NCBI RefSeq assembly: GCF_000960475.2
Contig: NZ_JZDQ02000007.1
Coordinates: forward strand, 116,054-180,053
DNA from: Nocardioides luteus
GTDB taxonomy: Bacteria > Actinomycetota > Actinomycetes > Propionibacteriales > Nocardioidaceae
Direction: 5' to 3'
Length of the DNA stretch: 64,000 nt
Positions 32,857 through 41,181 of this stretch are shown here, in pieces. Both the position numbers and the translations under genes were made by a program. Numbering within the stretch: the stretch's first letter is position 1; the number at the start of each line of letters is the position of its first letter. Below the pieces are notes generated by a model, which saw only the letters and a program-made list of their open reading frames with translations, was not told the DNA's origin and searched no databases.

Positions 32857-34088
32857 CCCGCGACCAGTCGATCCTGGCCCAGCCGCTGGAGCTGCCGAAC
32901 GGGTTCGTGATCCCGAACCGGCTCGCCAAGGCTGCTCTCAGCGAGGGCCTCGGGCGTCGCGACTTCACCCCGGGAAGCCGGATCAAGAACCTCTACCGGC
33001 GCTGGGCGAGCAGCGGTGTCGGGCTCTCGATCACCGGCAACGTCATGGTCGACCGCACCGCGATCGGCGAGCCGGGCAACGTCGTGGTCGAGGACGAGCG
33101 CAGCGCCGACGACCTGGCGGAGTGGGCGCAGATCGCCAAAGCAGGCGGCTCGAAGGTGTGGGTCCAGATCAACCACCCGGGCCGGCAGACGCCGCGTACG
33201 CTCACCGCCCATCCGGTGGCACCCTCCGCCGTCGCCGTGCCCGGCACGGGCGGGCTCTTCGCGGAGCCCCGCGCGCTCACCGAAGCCGAGATCGAGGACC
33301 TGATCCGCCGCTTCGCCACCACCGCGAGGATCGTGACCGGAGCAGGCTTCGACGGCGTACAGATCCATGGCGCGCACGGCTACCTGATCAGCCAGTTCCT
33401 CTCGCCGCTGTCCAACCAGCGCACCGACGCCTGGGGCGGAACACCCGAGAAGCGGCGCCGCTTCGTGCTCGAGGTGCTCCGCGCGATCCGCGCAGAGGTC
33501 GGACAACAGACACCGGTCGCGATCAAGCTCAACTCCGCCGACTTCCAGAAGGGCGGCTTCGGCGAGGAGGAGTCACTCGAGGTCGTCCACGCGCTCGCCG
33601 AGGAAGGCCTGGACCTGCTCGAGATCTCCGGCGGCACCTACACCTCGGCCGCCATGCTGGGCGTGGACCCGTCGCTGAAGGCGAGCACCCGGCGCCGTGA
33701 GGCCTACTTCCTGGCGTACGCCGAACGCGTCCGTGCCGAGCTCCCGACGCTGCCACTGATGCTCACCGGCGGGTTCCGTACGGCCGGCGGCATGGTCGAC
33801 GCGGTCGAGTCCGGCGCCGTCGACCTGGTCGGCCTGGGGCGGCCGCTCACCGTGCAGCCCGACTTCCCGGCCCAGCTCCTGGCCGGCCGCGCCGACGAGA
33901 GCGTCGTCAACCCGCGCCGCAGCGGGATCCGGATGCTCGACAGCCTCACCGAGCTGACCTACTACAGCGTCCAGATGTGGCGGATGGCCAAGGGCAAGGA
34001 GCCGGCACCCGACCGGCACGCCGCCCTCAACGTGACCCAGTACCTCCTCAACAACGGCCTCGAGAGCCTGCGCTCCCCGCGCGGCTGA
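32853..34088 (+). CDS. NADH:flavin oxidoreductase (old yellow enzyme family)
   Basis: This 411-residue OYE-like TIM-barrel protein shows NRLAKAALSEGLG (flavin-side start), VWVQINHPGRQTP, FDGVQIHGAHGYLISQFLSPLSNQRTDAWGGTPEKRRRF with the catalytic/substrate His pair, and LMLTGGFRTAGGMVDAVESGAVDLVGLGRPL. It reduces activated C=C bonds of enones using FMN and NAD(P)H. It lacks a C-terminal FeS/FAD extension, so it is the single-domain type. It is coupled to the TetR gene (GTGA) and followed 18 bases later by the hydratase-family gene, together suggesting metabolism of an unsaturated acid or lipid. Confidence 0.9.
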   Translation: MTRDQSILAQPLELPNGFVIPNRLAKAALSEGLGRRDFTPGSRIKNLYRRWASSGVGLSITGNVMVDRTAIGEPGNVVVEDERSADDLAEWAQIAKAGGSKVWVQINHPGRQTPRTLTAHPVAPSAVAVPGTGGLFAEPRALTEAEIEDLIRRFATTARIVTGAGFDGVQIHGAHGYLISQFLSPLSNQRTDAWGGTPEKRRRFVLEVLRAIRAEVGQQTPVAIKLNSADFQKGGFGEEESLEVVHALAEEGLDLLEISGGTYTSAAMLGVDPSLKASTRRREAYFLAYAERVRAELPTLPLMLTGGFRTAGGMVDAVESGAVDLVGLGRPLTVQPDFPAQLLAGRADESVVNPRRSGIRMLDSLTELTYYSVQMWRMAKGKEPAPDRHAALNVTQYLLNNGLESLRSPRG

Positions 34089-34106
34089 CCCCCGGAAGGA
34101 ACGACC

Positions 34107-34766
34107 ATGACGACGACCCTGACCCAGACGGAGGGCGTGTACGTCCTCGACATCGGCGACACCGAGAACCGGTTCAGCCCCGACTGGATGACGGCGGTGA
34201 ACGACGCGCTCGACAAGGTCGTGGCCGCGCCCGCGCCGCTGGTCCTGACCGCCACCGGCAAGTTCTACTCCAACGGCCTCGACCTCGACTGGCTCGGCCA
34301 GAACGCCGACCAGTTCGAGCCGTACGTCGCCCGGGTCCAGGCGCTGCTCGCCCGCCTCCTGGTCCTCCCGGTGCCGACGGCGACCGCGATCAACGGGCAC
34401 GCCTTCGGCGCCGGCGCGATGCTCGCGATGACCCTCGACTGGCGGGTCATGCGCGAGGACCGCGGCTTCTTCTGCTTCCCCGAGGTCGACATCCAGATCC
34501 CGTTCACCCCCGGCATGGCCGCCCTGATCCAGGCCAAGCTCACCCCGCGGGCGGCGACCGACTCGATGACCACCGGCCGCCGCTTCCCCGGCCCCGACGC
34601 GCTCACCGCCGGCATCGTCGACGGCACCGCACCCGACGCCGAGCTCCTCGAGCAGACCATCGCCCGGGTCGCCCCGCTCGCCGGCAAGCCCGCCGACACC
34701 CTCGGGAAGATCAAGTCGACGATGTACGCCACCGCGGTCGCCGCGCTCCTGGGTACCGACGCCTGA
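34107..34766 (+). CDS. enoyl-CoA hydratase/isomerase-family protein (short)
   Basis: The 219-residue crotonase-fold protein is shorter than the usual 255-270. The oxyanion-hole loops are visible as TGKFYSNGLDLDWLG and INGHAFGAGAMLAMTLDWRVM. The loop residues that carry the two catalytic Glu in true hydratases are not clearly present, and FPEVDIQIPFTPGMAALI suggests an isomerase-like site, so the substrate and reaction are open. It follows the OYE gene by 18 bases in the TetR-controlled operon and ends 21 bases from the convergent TetR gene. Confidence 0.8.
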   Translation: MTTTLTQTEGVYVLDIGDTENRFSPDWMTAVNDALDKVVAAPAPLVLTATGKFYSNGLDLDWLGQNADQFEPYVARVQALLARLLVLPVPTATAINGHAFGAGAMLAMTLDWRVMREDRGFFCFPEVDIQIPFTPGMAALIQAKLTPRAATDSMTTGRRFPGPDALTAGIVDGTAPDAELLEQTIARVAPLAGKPADTLGKIKSTMYATAVAALLGTDA

Positions 34767-34787
34767 GGTCGTGGCAGCGTCGGGGCG

Positions 34788-35384
34788 CTATCCCAGCGCC
34801 CCGAGGGCCGCGTCGACGATCTCCATGAGAGCGCCACGATCCAGACCCTGGTTGGACTGGGCCGACAGGCCGTGCCAGAGCGTCTGAGTCAGCGAGGCGA
34901 GCGTCGAGGGAGCGATGCCGGTCTGAAGCTGTCCCTCGCCATGGGCACGCTCGATGCGCTCCCGTAGCAATCGCTCGTTGGTTGCGTGCAGCTCCCGGAC
35001 ATAGGTGCGGGTGTCGATGGTGTCCGGTGCGTCGGTCATCGCCGCACTGCTGATCAGGCAGCCCGGATGCCGGGCGCTGGGCTGGGTGAACTCCTCCACC
35101 GAGCGACGAAGGAGCTGGCTGAGGACGTCCTCGAGATCGGGTTCGGAGCACGCCTCGACGTAGATCGTCCGGTAGCGCTCGGCGTAGGTGCGCACGGCTT
35201 CCTCGAAGAGGCCGGCCTTGCTGCCGAACGCGGCGTAGATGCTCGAGGTCGACATCCCCAGGGCGGCGCTGAGCGCGCGGGTGGTCGTGCCGGAGTAGCC
35301 CCGGCTCCAGAAGAGGCGCGCAGCGGCCAGCACGGCATCGTCGCGATCGAACATCCGGGGACGTCCCACAGGTCGGGAGCTCAT
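34788..35384 (-). CDS. TetR-family regulator
   Basis: The 198-residue TetR protein starts SRPVGRPRMFDRDDAVLAAARLFW, with recognition helix LGMSTSSIYAAFGSKAGLFEEAV and a C-terminal ligand domain containing SARHPGCLISSAAM. This resembles regulators of small-molecule or quinone hydrolase genes. It is divergent from an alpha/beta hydrolase 37 bases away. Twin near-palindromes, AGCGTTCGCT and AGCGAACGTT (35399-35435), lie over the shared promoter and are its likely operators. Confidence 0.88.
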   Translation of the reverse strand: MSSRPVGRPRMFDRDDAVLAAARLFWSRGYSGTTTRALSAALGMSTSSIYAAFGSKAGLFEEAVRTYAERYRTIYVEACSEPDLEDVLSQLLRRSVEEFTQPSARHPGCLISSAAMTDAPDTIDTRTYVRELHATNERLLRERIERAHGEGQLQTGIAPSTLASLTQTLWHGLSAQSNQGLDRGALMEIVDAALGALG

Positions 35385-35398
35385 GGGTTGAATTGTAG

Positions 35399-35435
35399 AG
35401 CGTTCGCTTCATAATAGGTTTATGGAGCGAACGTT
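35399..35435. promoter_or_regulatory. twin TetR operator boxes
   Basis: AGCGTTCGCT (35399-35408) and AGCGAACGTT (35426-35435) are related near-palindromes. The second box covers the first codons of the hydrolase gene (ATG 35422), so binding there would block its expression directly. Confidence 0.55.
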
Positions 35436-36213
35436 TCAGAAGTTGGTGCCGACGCGTGACGACAGCTGGGTGACGGTTGATGTGTACGGAGACGGCCCCG
35501 GCCTGCTCATGGTGCCGGGCGTCATGAGCGATGCCGGAGGATGGCGCCACGTGGCCCGGGCCATGACCGCCTGGCCATCGGTCTCGATCCTCAACCGGCG
35601 AGGACGCACGCCGTCGGGCCCGCTCGGCGACGACTACTCGCTCCGGACCGAGGTGGACGACCTGGCGGCCGTGCTCGAGCAGATCGGTGAACCCCGGGCG
35701 ATCTTCGGCTGGAGCTACGGAGGACTCATCGCTCTCCTGCTCGCTTCCGAACGACCCGTCGGGCACGTCATCGCCTACGAGCCGGTCGCGCCGGGGTTCG
35801 GTGCCGCCGCGCTGCCCTCTCTGCGGACGGCCGACGACCTCGGTGACTGGGACCGCAGCGTCGAGATCGTGAACCGGGACGTCTCTGGATTCTCGGCGGA
35901 GCACGTCGAGCTCCTCCGATCCGACCCCGTCGCATGGGCGACGCTGCGTCAGCTCAGCGAGCCCCTCTACGCCGAGCTCCGGGCCCTCTCGCAGGCCGAC
36001 ATCCCTGGCTCGTTGGGGTCGCACGCCGGCTTGGTCGACCTGATCATCGGCGAGGACAACCTCGACAGGGCTCCGTACGGCACGTCCTTCGAGCAGATCA
36101 GGCGACGGCTGCCCGACGCCGACGTCCACCGCCTTCCCGGCCAAGGCCATCTCGCCCATGTCGACGCGCCCGCGGCGCTCGGCCGGATGCTCGACTTGTT
36201 GGTCCGGTCGTGA
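35422..36213 (+). CDS. alpha/beta hydrolase
   Basis: This 263-residue protein has the nucleophile motif GWSYGG (about 94-99), the strand LLMVPGVMSDAGGWRHVA, the acid region GLVDLIIGEDNLDRA and a C-terminal catalytic His in LPGQGHLAHVDAPAA. It is close to the fluoroacetate-dehalogenase/carboxylesterase type of alpha/beta hydrolase, but the substrate is unknown. It is expressed from a promoter shared with the divergent TetR gene, whose operator boxes overlap its start. It is not part of the nitrogen cluster that begins downstream at 36320. Confidence 0.85.
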   Translation: MERTFQKLVPTRDDSWVTVDVYGDGPGLLMVPGVMSDAGGWRHVARAMTAWPSVSILNRRGRTPSGPLGDDYSLRTEVDDLAAVLEQIGEPRAIFGWSYGGLIALLLASERPVGHVIAYEPVAPGFGAAALPSLRTADDLGDWDRSVEIVNRDVSGFSAEHVELLRSDPVAWATLRQLSEPLYAELRALSQADIPGSLGSHAGLVDLIIGEDNLDRAPYGTSFEQIRRRLPDADVHRLPGQGHLAHVDAPAALGRMLDLLVRS

Positions 36214-36235
36214 CCTCGATGGTTCGCCACGGCCG

Positions 36236-36296
36236 GGTTACACCGAACTTACGTACCGACGCGCACTCCGTATTCCAGGTGTAACCAGTCCGAAAC
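36236..36296 (+). promoter_or_regulatory. GlnR-like nitrogen-control boxes and inverted repeat
   Basis: GTAAC (36281-36285), six bases, then GAAAC (36292-36296) matches the GlnR half-box gTnAC-n6-GaAAc and the mycobacterial AC-n9-AC form. A second AC-n9-AC copy, GTTAC-N6-CTTAC, begins at 36237, exactly 44 bases (four 11-base steps) upstream. The two are also framed by a perfect 9-bp inverted repeat, GGTTACACC (36236-36244) and GGTGTAACC (36278-36286). The site ends 23 bases before the amidohydrolase ATG. Confidence 0.6.
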
Positions 36297-36319
36297 GCCC
36301 GGGCCGAAGGCTTGATGCC

Positions 36320-37144
36320 ATGACCAAGCCCCTTCGCGATGCGCACCGCCACATCGGCCGACTGCCGGCGTACCCCTTCTACGGGGGTCCGGCGATCAAC
36401 GCCGACGTGACCGCGCGCGACACCGTGAAGGAGCTGGTGGCCGACCTCGACGCCGACCGGATCGAGCGGGCGCTGGTGCTGCCGAACTACGGCGTGCCGG
36501 ACCCGGACGCCGCCTTCGGTCTCAACCACCTGGCCATCGAGGCCGCGCAGAGCGACGACCGGATCCGGTGCGGCCTGTGGGTCTCGCCGAAGCCGACCGA
36601 CGCCGCCCGCAACGACGCCGCCCTCGCCCTCGCCGGCGAGGAGGGGGTGGCCGCCCTCAAGACCAGCTTCCTTCTGGGCGGCCATCCCAGCGACCCCGAG
36701 TGCCTCGAGCAGCTCGACAAGGTCTTCGCCACCGCACGCGAGCACGACCTGACCGTGCACGTGCACACCTCGCCCGGCGCCGCCTCCGACATCGACCAGA
36801 TCGGCACGCTCGTGGAGCGCTACGCCCGGGACGTACGCCTTCATCTCGTGCATCTCGGCGGCGGGATGAGCGGCCACATGAAGCTCATCGGCGGCCGGCT
36901 CTTCGACTGGATCGAGGCCGGGATGCAGGTCTACACCGACACCAGCTGGGCGATCGGCTTCGCCCCGACCTGGCTGGTCCAGGAGATCGAGCGTCGCGGT
37001 GTCGGGCACGACCGCATCCTCTTCGCCACCGACGCCCCGTGGGGCGACTTCGCCGGTGAGCACGCCCGCCTCTCTGCCGCGGCCGGCGACGGCGAGCTCG
37101 CCGACGCCTTCTTCCACCACAACTTCTCAGCCCTCTACGGCTGA
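36320..37144 (+). CDS. amidohydrolase-2 family protein, first gene of the Nit1C-type cluster
   Basis: This 274-residue TIM-barrel hydrolase has the metal-ligand motif H-x-H (AHRHIG, His9 and His11), a later LTVHVHTSPG strand and HLVHLGGGMSGH, and the late acid in FATDAPWGDFAG, as in amidohydrolase-2 proteins. The substrate is unknown. The ATG at 36320 fits; frames open further upstream without support. It lies directly behind the GlnR-like boxes and 84 bases ahead of the MSMEG_0572-type gene, so it probably opens the transcript. Whether homologues belong to Nit1C clusters elsewhere I cannot tell. Confidence 0.8.
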   Translation: MTKPLRDAHRHIGRLPAYPFYGGPAINADVTARDTVKELVADLDADRIERALVLPNYGVPDPDAAFGLNHLAIEAAQSDDRIRCGLWVSPKPTDAARNDAALALAGEEGVAALKTSFLLGGHPSDPECLEQLDKVFATAREHDLTVHVHTSPGAASDIDQIGTLVERYARDVRLHLVHLGGGMSGHMKLIGGRLFDWIEAGMQVYTDTSWAIGFAPTWLVQEIERRGVGHDRILFATDAPWGDFAGEHARLSAAAGDGELADAFFHHNFSALYG

Positions 37145-37228
37145 GACCGGCGGCGCCGCCGCCGGCCGCTCGTCAAGGACGACGAGTCCGCTCCCATCCC
37201 GCACCGCTCATCCTCTCTGGAGACCCTC

Positions 37229-37765
37229 GTGACCACTGACACCGCTGACATCGACGCCCAGATCGCCGAGAACATGGCCAAGTCGCTCGGCGAGATCCCG
37301 CACCCCTCGTCGCAGCCCGGCACCAACATCTACGGCTCGACCAAGATCTTCCCCGACTACCAGGCCGAGGAGGGGGAGACCTACTTCACCCTCGTCCACG
37401 GCATCCCGCACGAGTCCTCGGTCAGCTTCGTCGCCGTCCTGCAGGCGACGCGCGCGCTGCGCAAGGGCTTCGAGTCGGCCATCTACTTCTACGGCCCGGG
37501 CACGCTCGCCTGCATGGCCTCGCGTGGCTTCCCGACGATGGGCGATGCCGGGTTCCCCGGCGAGCTCAACACCAACGGCGCCATCGAGACGTTCATCAAG
37601 GAGGGCGGCACGGTCTTCTGCTGCCGCTTCGGGATGGGCCTCCACGGCCTGCGCGAGGAGGACCTGATCGAGGGTGTCGTGCCCTCGCATCCGCTCGACG
37701 TGCAGGACGCGCTGATCCACTACGCCCGCAAGGGCGCCATCATCAACTCGACCTACAACCTCTGA
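37229..37765 (+). CDS. MSMEG_0572/Sll0783-family nitrogen-starvation protein
   Basis: This is a 178-residue protein of the family named after M. smegmatis MSMEG_0572 and Synechocystis Sll0783. Landmarks are GTNIYGSTKIFPDYQAEEG, FVAVLQATRALRKGFESAIYFYGPGTLACMASRGFP, FCCRFGMGLHGLREEDLIEGVVPSHPLDVQDALIHYARKG and a final NSTYNL. The family marks Nit1C clusters; in Synechocystis it is linked to the nitrogen-starvation response (from memory of the family name). The biochemical role is unknown. A GTG start follows a CTGGAG site. It is followed after 10 bases by the radical SAM gene. Confidence 0.85.
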   Translation: MTTDTADIDAQIAENMAKSLGEIPHPSSQPGTNIYGSTKIFPDYQAEEGETYFTLVHGIPHESSVSFVAVLQATRALRKGFESAIYFYGPGTLACMASRGFPTMGDAGFPGELNTNGAIETFIKEGGTVFCCRFGMGLHGLREEDLIEGVVPSHPLDVQDALIHYARKGAIINSTYNL

Positions 37766-37775
37766 GGGACCGGCC

Positions 37776-38855
37776 ATGACCTCGCCGATCTCGTCCAGCA
37801 CCCGCGTCGACGTCGCCATCCAGGGGATCCGCCTGCTCGACGCACCCGTCGCCCGCCGCTCGGGCGCCGGACCGAGCGATGACGGCCACGTCCTCCTGGA
37901 CGGGGTCGGCGCGGCCATCCCGCTCAACCCCCGCAGCCCCTATTCCGTACGCGGCGGCAAGCTGCTCCTCGACGGGGCCGACACCGGCCTCGGGGTCGAG
38001 GCCGTCGCCCGGCCCCGCTTCTACGACCTGACCACCGCCGACGGTGTCGGCTACGACAAGATCGCCCGCCTGCACTCGGCCAACGTGCTCGCCACGACCG
38101 TCGTGCAGACCTGCGCGCGCTACGACGTGGACGAGCGGTGCCGGTTCTGCGCGATCGAGGAGTCGTTGCGCCAGGGCTCCACGATCGCGGTCAAGCAGCC
38201 CGCCCAGCTCGCCGAGGTCGCCAAGGCGGCCGTCGAGCTCGACGGGGTCACCCAGATGGTGATGACCACCGGCACCTCCCGGGGCCGCGACCGCGGGGCG
38301 ACCCACCTGGCGCGCTGCGTACGTGCCGTGCGGGAGGCGGTGCCCGACCTGCCCATCCAGGTGCAGTGCGAGCCGCCCGGAGACCTCGCCTCGATCCAGG
38401 AGCTCTACGACGCCGGTGCCCGTTCCATCGGCATCCACGTCGAGTCGCTCGACGACGCGGCCCGGCTGCGCTGGATGCCGGGCAAGGGCTCGGTGCCCAT
38501 GAGTGAATATCGGGCAGCGTGGGCGGAGGCGGTCCGCGTCTTCGGCTGGAACCAGGTCTCGACCTACATCCTGGTCGGCCTCGGCGAGGACCCCGACGAG
38601 CTGGTCGCCGGCTGCGAGGAGCTCATCGCGATGGGCGTCTACCCGTTCGTGGTGCCCTACCGCCCGCTGGACGGCACCCTCGCCAAGGACGTCGACGGCA
38701 TCCCGGCGCCGCCGCACGCCGACGTCTACCGGGTCACCTCCCGGGTCGCCGCGCTGCTGCGCCGGGCCGGGATGACGGGAGCGGACCAGGCCGCCGGATG
38801 CGCGTCGTGCGGCGCCTGCTCGGCGCTGGGCGCCTGTGGGGAGGAGTCGGCATGA
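37776..38855 (+). CDS. MSMEG_0568-family radical SAM protein
   Basis: This 359-residue protein carries a cysteine triad C113-x8-C122-x2-C125 (TCARYDVDERCRFC), wider than the canonical C-x3-C-x2-C but usual for this family. The TIM-barrel segments are VTQMVMTTGTSRGRDRG, IQVQCEPPGDLASI, IGIHVESLDD and STYILVGLGED. The C-terminus has a second cluster, C342-x2-C345-x2-C348-x5-C354, that could hold another Fe-S centre. It probably makes a radical-based C-N or C-C change in an unknown nitrogenous substrate. It is coupled to the next gene by ATGA. Confidence 0.88.
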   Translation: MTSPISSSTRVDVAIQGIRLLDAPVARRSGAGPSDDGHVLLDGVGAAIPLNPRSPYSVRGGKLLLDGADTGLGVEAVARPRFYDLTTADGVGYDKIARLHSANVLATTVVQTCARYDVDERCRFCAIEESLRQGSTIAVKQPAQLAEVAKAAVELDGVTQMVMTTGTSRGRDRGATHLARCVRAVREAVPDLPIQVQCEPPGDLASIQELYDAGARSIGIHVESLDDAARLRWMPGKGSVPMSEYRAAWAEAVRVFGWNQVSTYILVGLGEDPDELVAGCEELIAMGVYPFVVPYRPLDGTLAKDVDGIPAPPHADVYRVTSRVAALLRRAGMTGADQAAGCASCGACSALGACGEESA

Positions 38856-40270
38856 CCGAGCTGCTCGACGAGGTGATCCTGGCTGGTGGCGTGCGCCGGG
38901 CGCCGAGCCTGGAGGGCTACCGCGTGGTCCGGGCCGAGATCGCCGCCGACCACGAGGCCTACCTCCGCCTGCGCCGCGAGGTCTTCGTCACCGAGCAGGG
39001 CCTCTTCGCGGGCTCCGACCTCGACGACGTCGACGAGGACCCCCGCCGGATCGTCCTGCTCGCCCGAGCCGACGACGGCGAGTTCCTGGGCGGCGTACGC
39101 CTCCACCCGGCGCAGCCGGATGCCCGTGATGTGGGCTGGTGGCGGGGCAGCCGGCTCGCGGTCAAGGCCGACGCCCGGCAGCTCCTCGGTGTCGGCGCGG
39201 CGCTGGTCCGGGCGGCCTGCGCCGCCGCCGAGGACGCCGGCGCGCTCCGCTTCGACGCCACCGTCCAGGCCCGCAACGAGGGACTGTTCCGGCGGCTCGG
39301 CTGGGTCCCTCGCGAGCGGATCCACCTCCACGACATGACCCATGTGGTGATGGAGTGGCCGCTCGTACGCATCGGGCGGCTGGCCGAGGCCACCAAGTCG
39401 CCCCTGGGGGACCTGATCGGTGCCCTGGTCGGGCGGTCGACGCCCGGATTCCGGGGTGACGACGGAGCACCCGTCCCCGGCAGCGACCTGGTCGCGGCCT
39501 GCGACGCGATCCTGCCCTCGATGGTCGAACGCGACCCCGAGTGGGCCGGCTGGTGCGCGGTGCTGGTCAACGTCAACGACCTCTCCGCGATGGGCGCGGA
39601 GCCGGTCGGCCTGCTCGACGCCATCGGCGCCCGGGACGCCTCCTTCGCCCGCCGGATCGTGCGCGGGCTGGCCGAGGCCGCACAGGCGTGGGGTGTACCC
39701 GTCCTGGGTGGGCACACCCAGCTCGGCGTCCCGGCCGCGCTCTCGGTCACCGCCCTCGGGCGCGCGGAACGACCGGTTCCGGGCGGCGGGGGAGCACCCG
39801 GCAACCAGCTCCGCCTGAGCGCCGACCTGGGCGGAGGTTGGCGGCCCGGCTACCACGGCCGCCAGTGGGACTCCTCCTCGCACCGCACCTCGGCCGAGCT
39901 GCGGGCGCTGTCCGGGGTCGTCCCCGCACTGGCCCCGACTGCGGCCAAGGACGTCAGCATGGCCGGCCTGGTCGGCACCGCGGGCATGCTCGTCGAGGCC
40001 AGCGGCTGCCGCGCGATCATCGACGTCGCCGCAGTCCCCGCCCCTTCCGCGGCCTCCGTCGCGGACTGGTTCACCTGCTTCCCGGGCTTCGCGATGCTCA
40101 CCGCCGAGGAACCCGGCCGTGTCTCGACACCGGCCGGTCTGCCCGGCTTCGTCTCCTCCGCCGTCTGCGGCGAGCTCGTCCCGGGCACAGGCGTCGGCCT
40201 GCGCTGGCCGGACGGCACCGTCACCGACGCCATCGACCACACCGTCACCGGACTAGGACCTGCGACATGA
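38852..40270 (+). CDS. fused GNAT acetyltransferase and AIR-synthase-like protein (MSMEG_0567/Sll0786 + Sll0787 types)
   Basis: The 472-residue protein combines two Nit1C functions. Residues 20-170 are a GNAT domain (YLRLRREVFVTEQGLF, LLGVGAALVRAACAAAEDAG, FDATVQARNEGLFRRLGW). Residues 185-470 resemble AIR-synthase/PurM-type ATP-binding proteins (VNVNDLSAMGAEPVGLLDAIG, WGVPVLGGHTQLG, and the late KDVSMAGLVGTAGMLVEASGCRAIID). In Synechocystis these are the separate genes sll0786 and sll0787. Fusion implies the acyl transfer and ATP-dependent step act on one intermediate. It is coupled by ATGA to the radical SAM gene before it and the nitrilase after it. Confidence 0.85.
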   Translation: MTELLDEVILAGGVRRAPSLEGYRVVRAEIAADHEAYLRLRREVFVTEQGLFAGSDLDDVDEDPRRIVLLARADDGEFLGGVRLHPAQPDARDVGWWRGSRLAVKADARQLLGVGAALVRAACAAAEDAGALRFDATVQARNEGLFRRLGWVPRERIHLHDMTHVVMEWPLVRIGRLAEATKSPLGDLIGALVGRSTPGFRGDDGAPVPGSDLVAACDAILPSMVERDPEWAGWCAVLVNVNDLSAMGAEPVGLLDAIGARDASFARRIVRGLAEAAQAWGVPVLGGHTQLGVPAALSVTALGRAERPVPGGGGAPGNQLRLSADLGGGWRPGYHGRQWDSSSHRTSAELRALSGVVPALAPTAAKDVSMAGLVGTAGMLVEASGCRAIIDVAAVPAPSAASVADWFTCFPGFAMLTAEEPGRVSTPAGLPGFVSSAVCGELVPGTGVGLRWPDGTVTDAIDHTVTGLGPAT

Positions 40271-41181
40271 CCACCACCGACACCCACCGCGGCAGCGCCG
40301 TCGCGGCCGTCTGCGCCGGTTTCGGCCGCGACGTGGACGAGAACCTCGCTCAGATCGGCGCCCTGATCGACGACGCGCGCCAGGCCGGCGTCGGCCTGCT
40401 CGCCCTTCCCGAGGCCTGCCTCGGCGGCTACCTCTCGGTGCTCGGCGCCGGACGCGACGGCAACCACGACGAGGCGCCTGAGGACCTCCCGCCCGTGATG
40501 GACATCGACGGTCCCGAGCTCGCCCGGGTCGCCGCGATGGCCGGCGACATGACCGTCGTCGTCGGCCTGTGCGAGTCCGACGGCGGGTCCCGCTACAACA
40601 CCGCGGCCGTCGTCACCGGCGACGGCGTGCTGGGTGCCCACCGCAAGGTGCACCAGCCGCTGGGGGAGAACCTCTACTACGCGGCCGGGGACGGGTTCGG
40701 CTGCGTCGATACGCCGGCCGGCCGGATCGGCACCCTGATCTGCTACGACAAGGCGTTCCCCGAGGGAGCCCGGGCGCTCGCCGTCGACGGCGCCGAGATC
40801 ATCGCCTGCATCTCCGCCTGGCCGGCCTCGCGCACCGCCACCAGCGCCTCCATCGAGGACGACCGGTGGACGAAGCGGTTCAACCTCTTCGACGCCGCCA
40901 GGGCGCTCGAGAACCAGGTCGTCTGGCTCGCCTCGAACCAGTACGGGACGTTCGGCAAGCTCCGCTTCGTCGCCAACGCGAAGGTGGTCGGTCCGGGCGG
41001 CGACGTCCTGGCGACCACCGGCGTCGAGGCCGGCATGGCCGTGGCCGAGCTGGACGTGCCCAGCGCCCTGGCGACCGCCCGGCGGGCGATGTTCCACCTG
41101 CGGGACCGCCGGCCCGAGGCGTACCCGTCCGCGCTGGCGACCGCCGAGCCGTTCTCCCCGGTGGGTGAGGGGCATGCCTGA
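40267..41181 (+). CDS. nitrilase (Nit1C/Nit6803 type), catalytic residues intact
   Basis: This 304-residue nitrilase-superfamily enzyme has its Glu-Lys-Cys triad in place: Glu49 in LALPEACLGGY, Lys127 in AHRKVHQPLGE and Cys159 in LICYDKAFPE. The YYAAGDGF and SNQYGTFGKLRF segments are also typical. The Nit1C nitrilase hydrolyses aliphatic or aromatic nitriles or cyanide; in the Pseudomonas Nit1C cluster it has been linked to cyanide assimilation (from memory). It is coupled to the fused GNAT gene by ATGA and overlaps the MSMEG_0570 gene by 8 bases. Compare the inactive paralogue at 42852. Confidence 0.88.
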   Translation: MTTTDTHRGSAVAAVCAGFGRDVDENLAQIGALIDDARQAGVGLLALPEACLGGYLSVLGAGRDGNHDEAPEDLPPVMDIDGPELARVAAMAGDMTVVVGLCESDGGSRYNTAAVVTGDGVLGAHRKVHQPLGENLYYAAGDGFGCVDTPAGRIGTLICYDKAFPEGARALAVDGAEIIACISAWPASRTATSASIEDDRWTKRFNLFDAARALENQVVWLASNQYGTFGKLRFVANAKVVGPGGDVLATTGVEAGMAVAELDVPSALATARRAMFHLRDRRPEAYPSALATAEPFSPVGEGHA

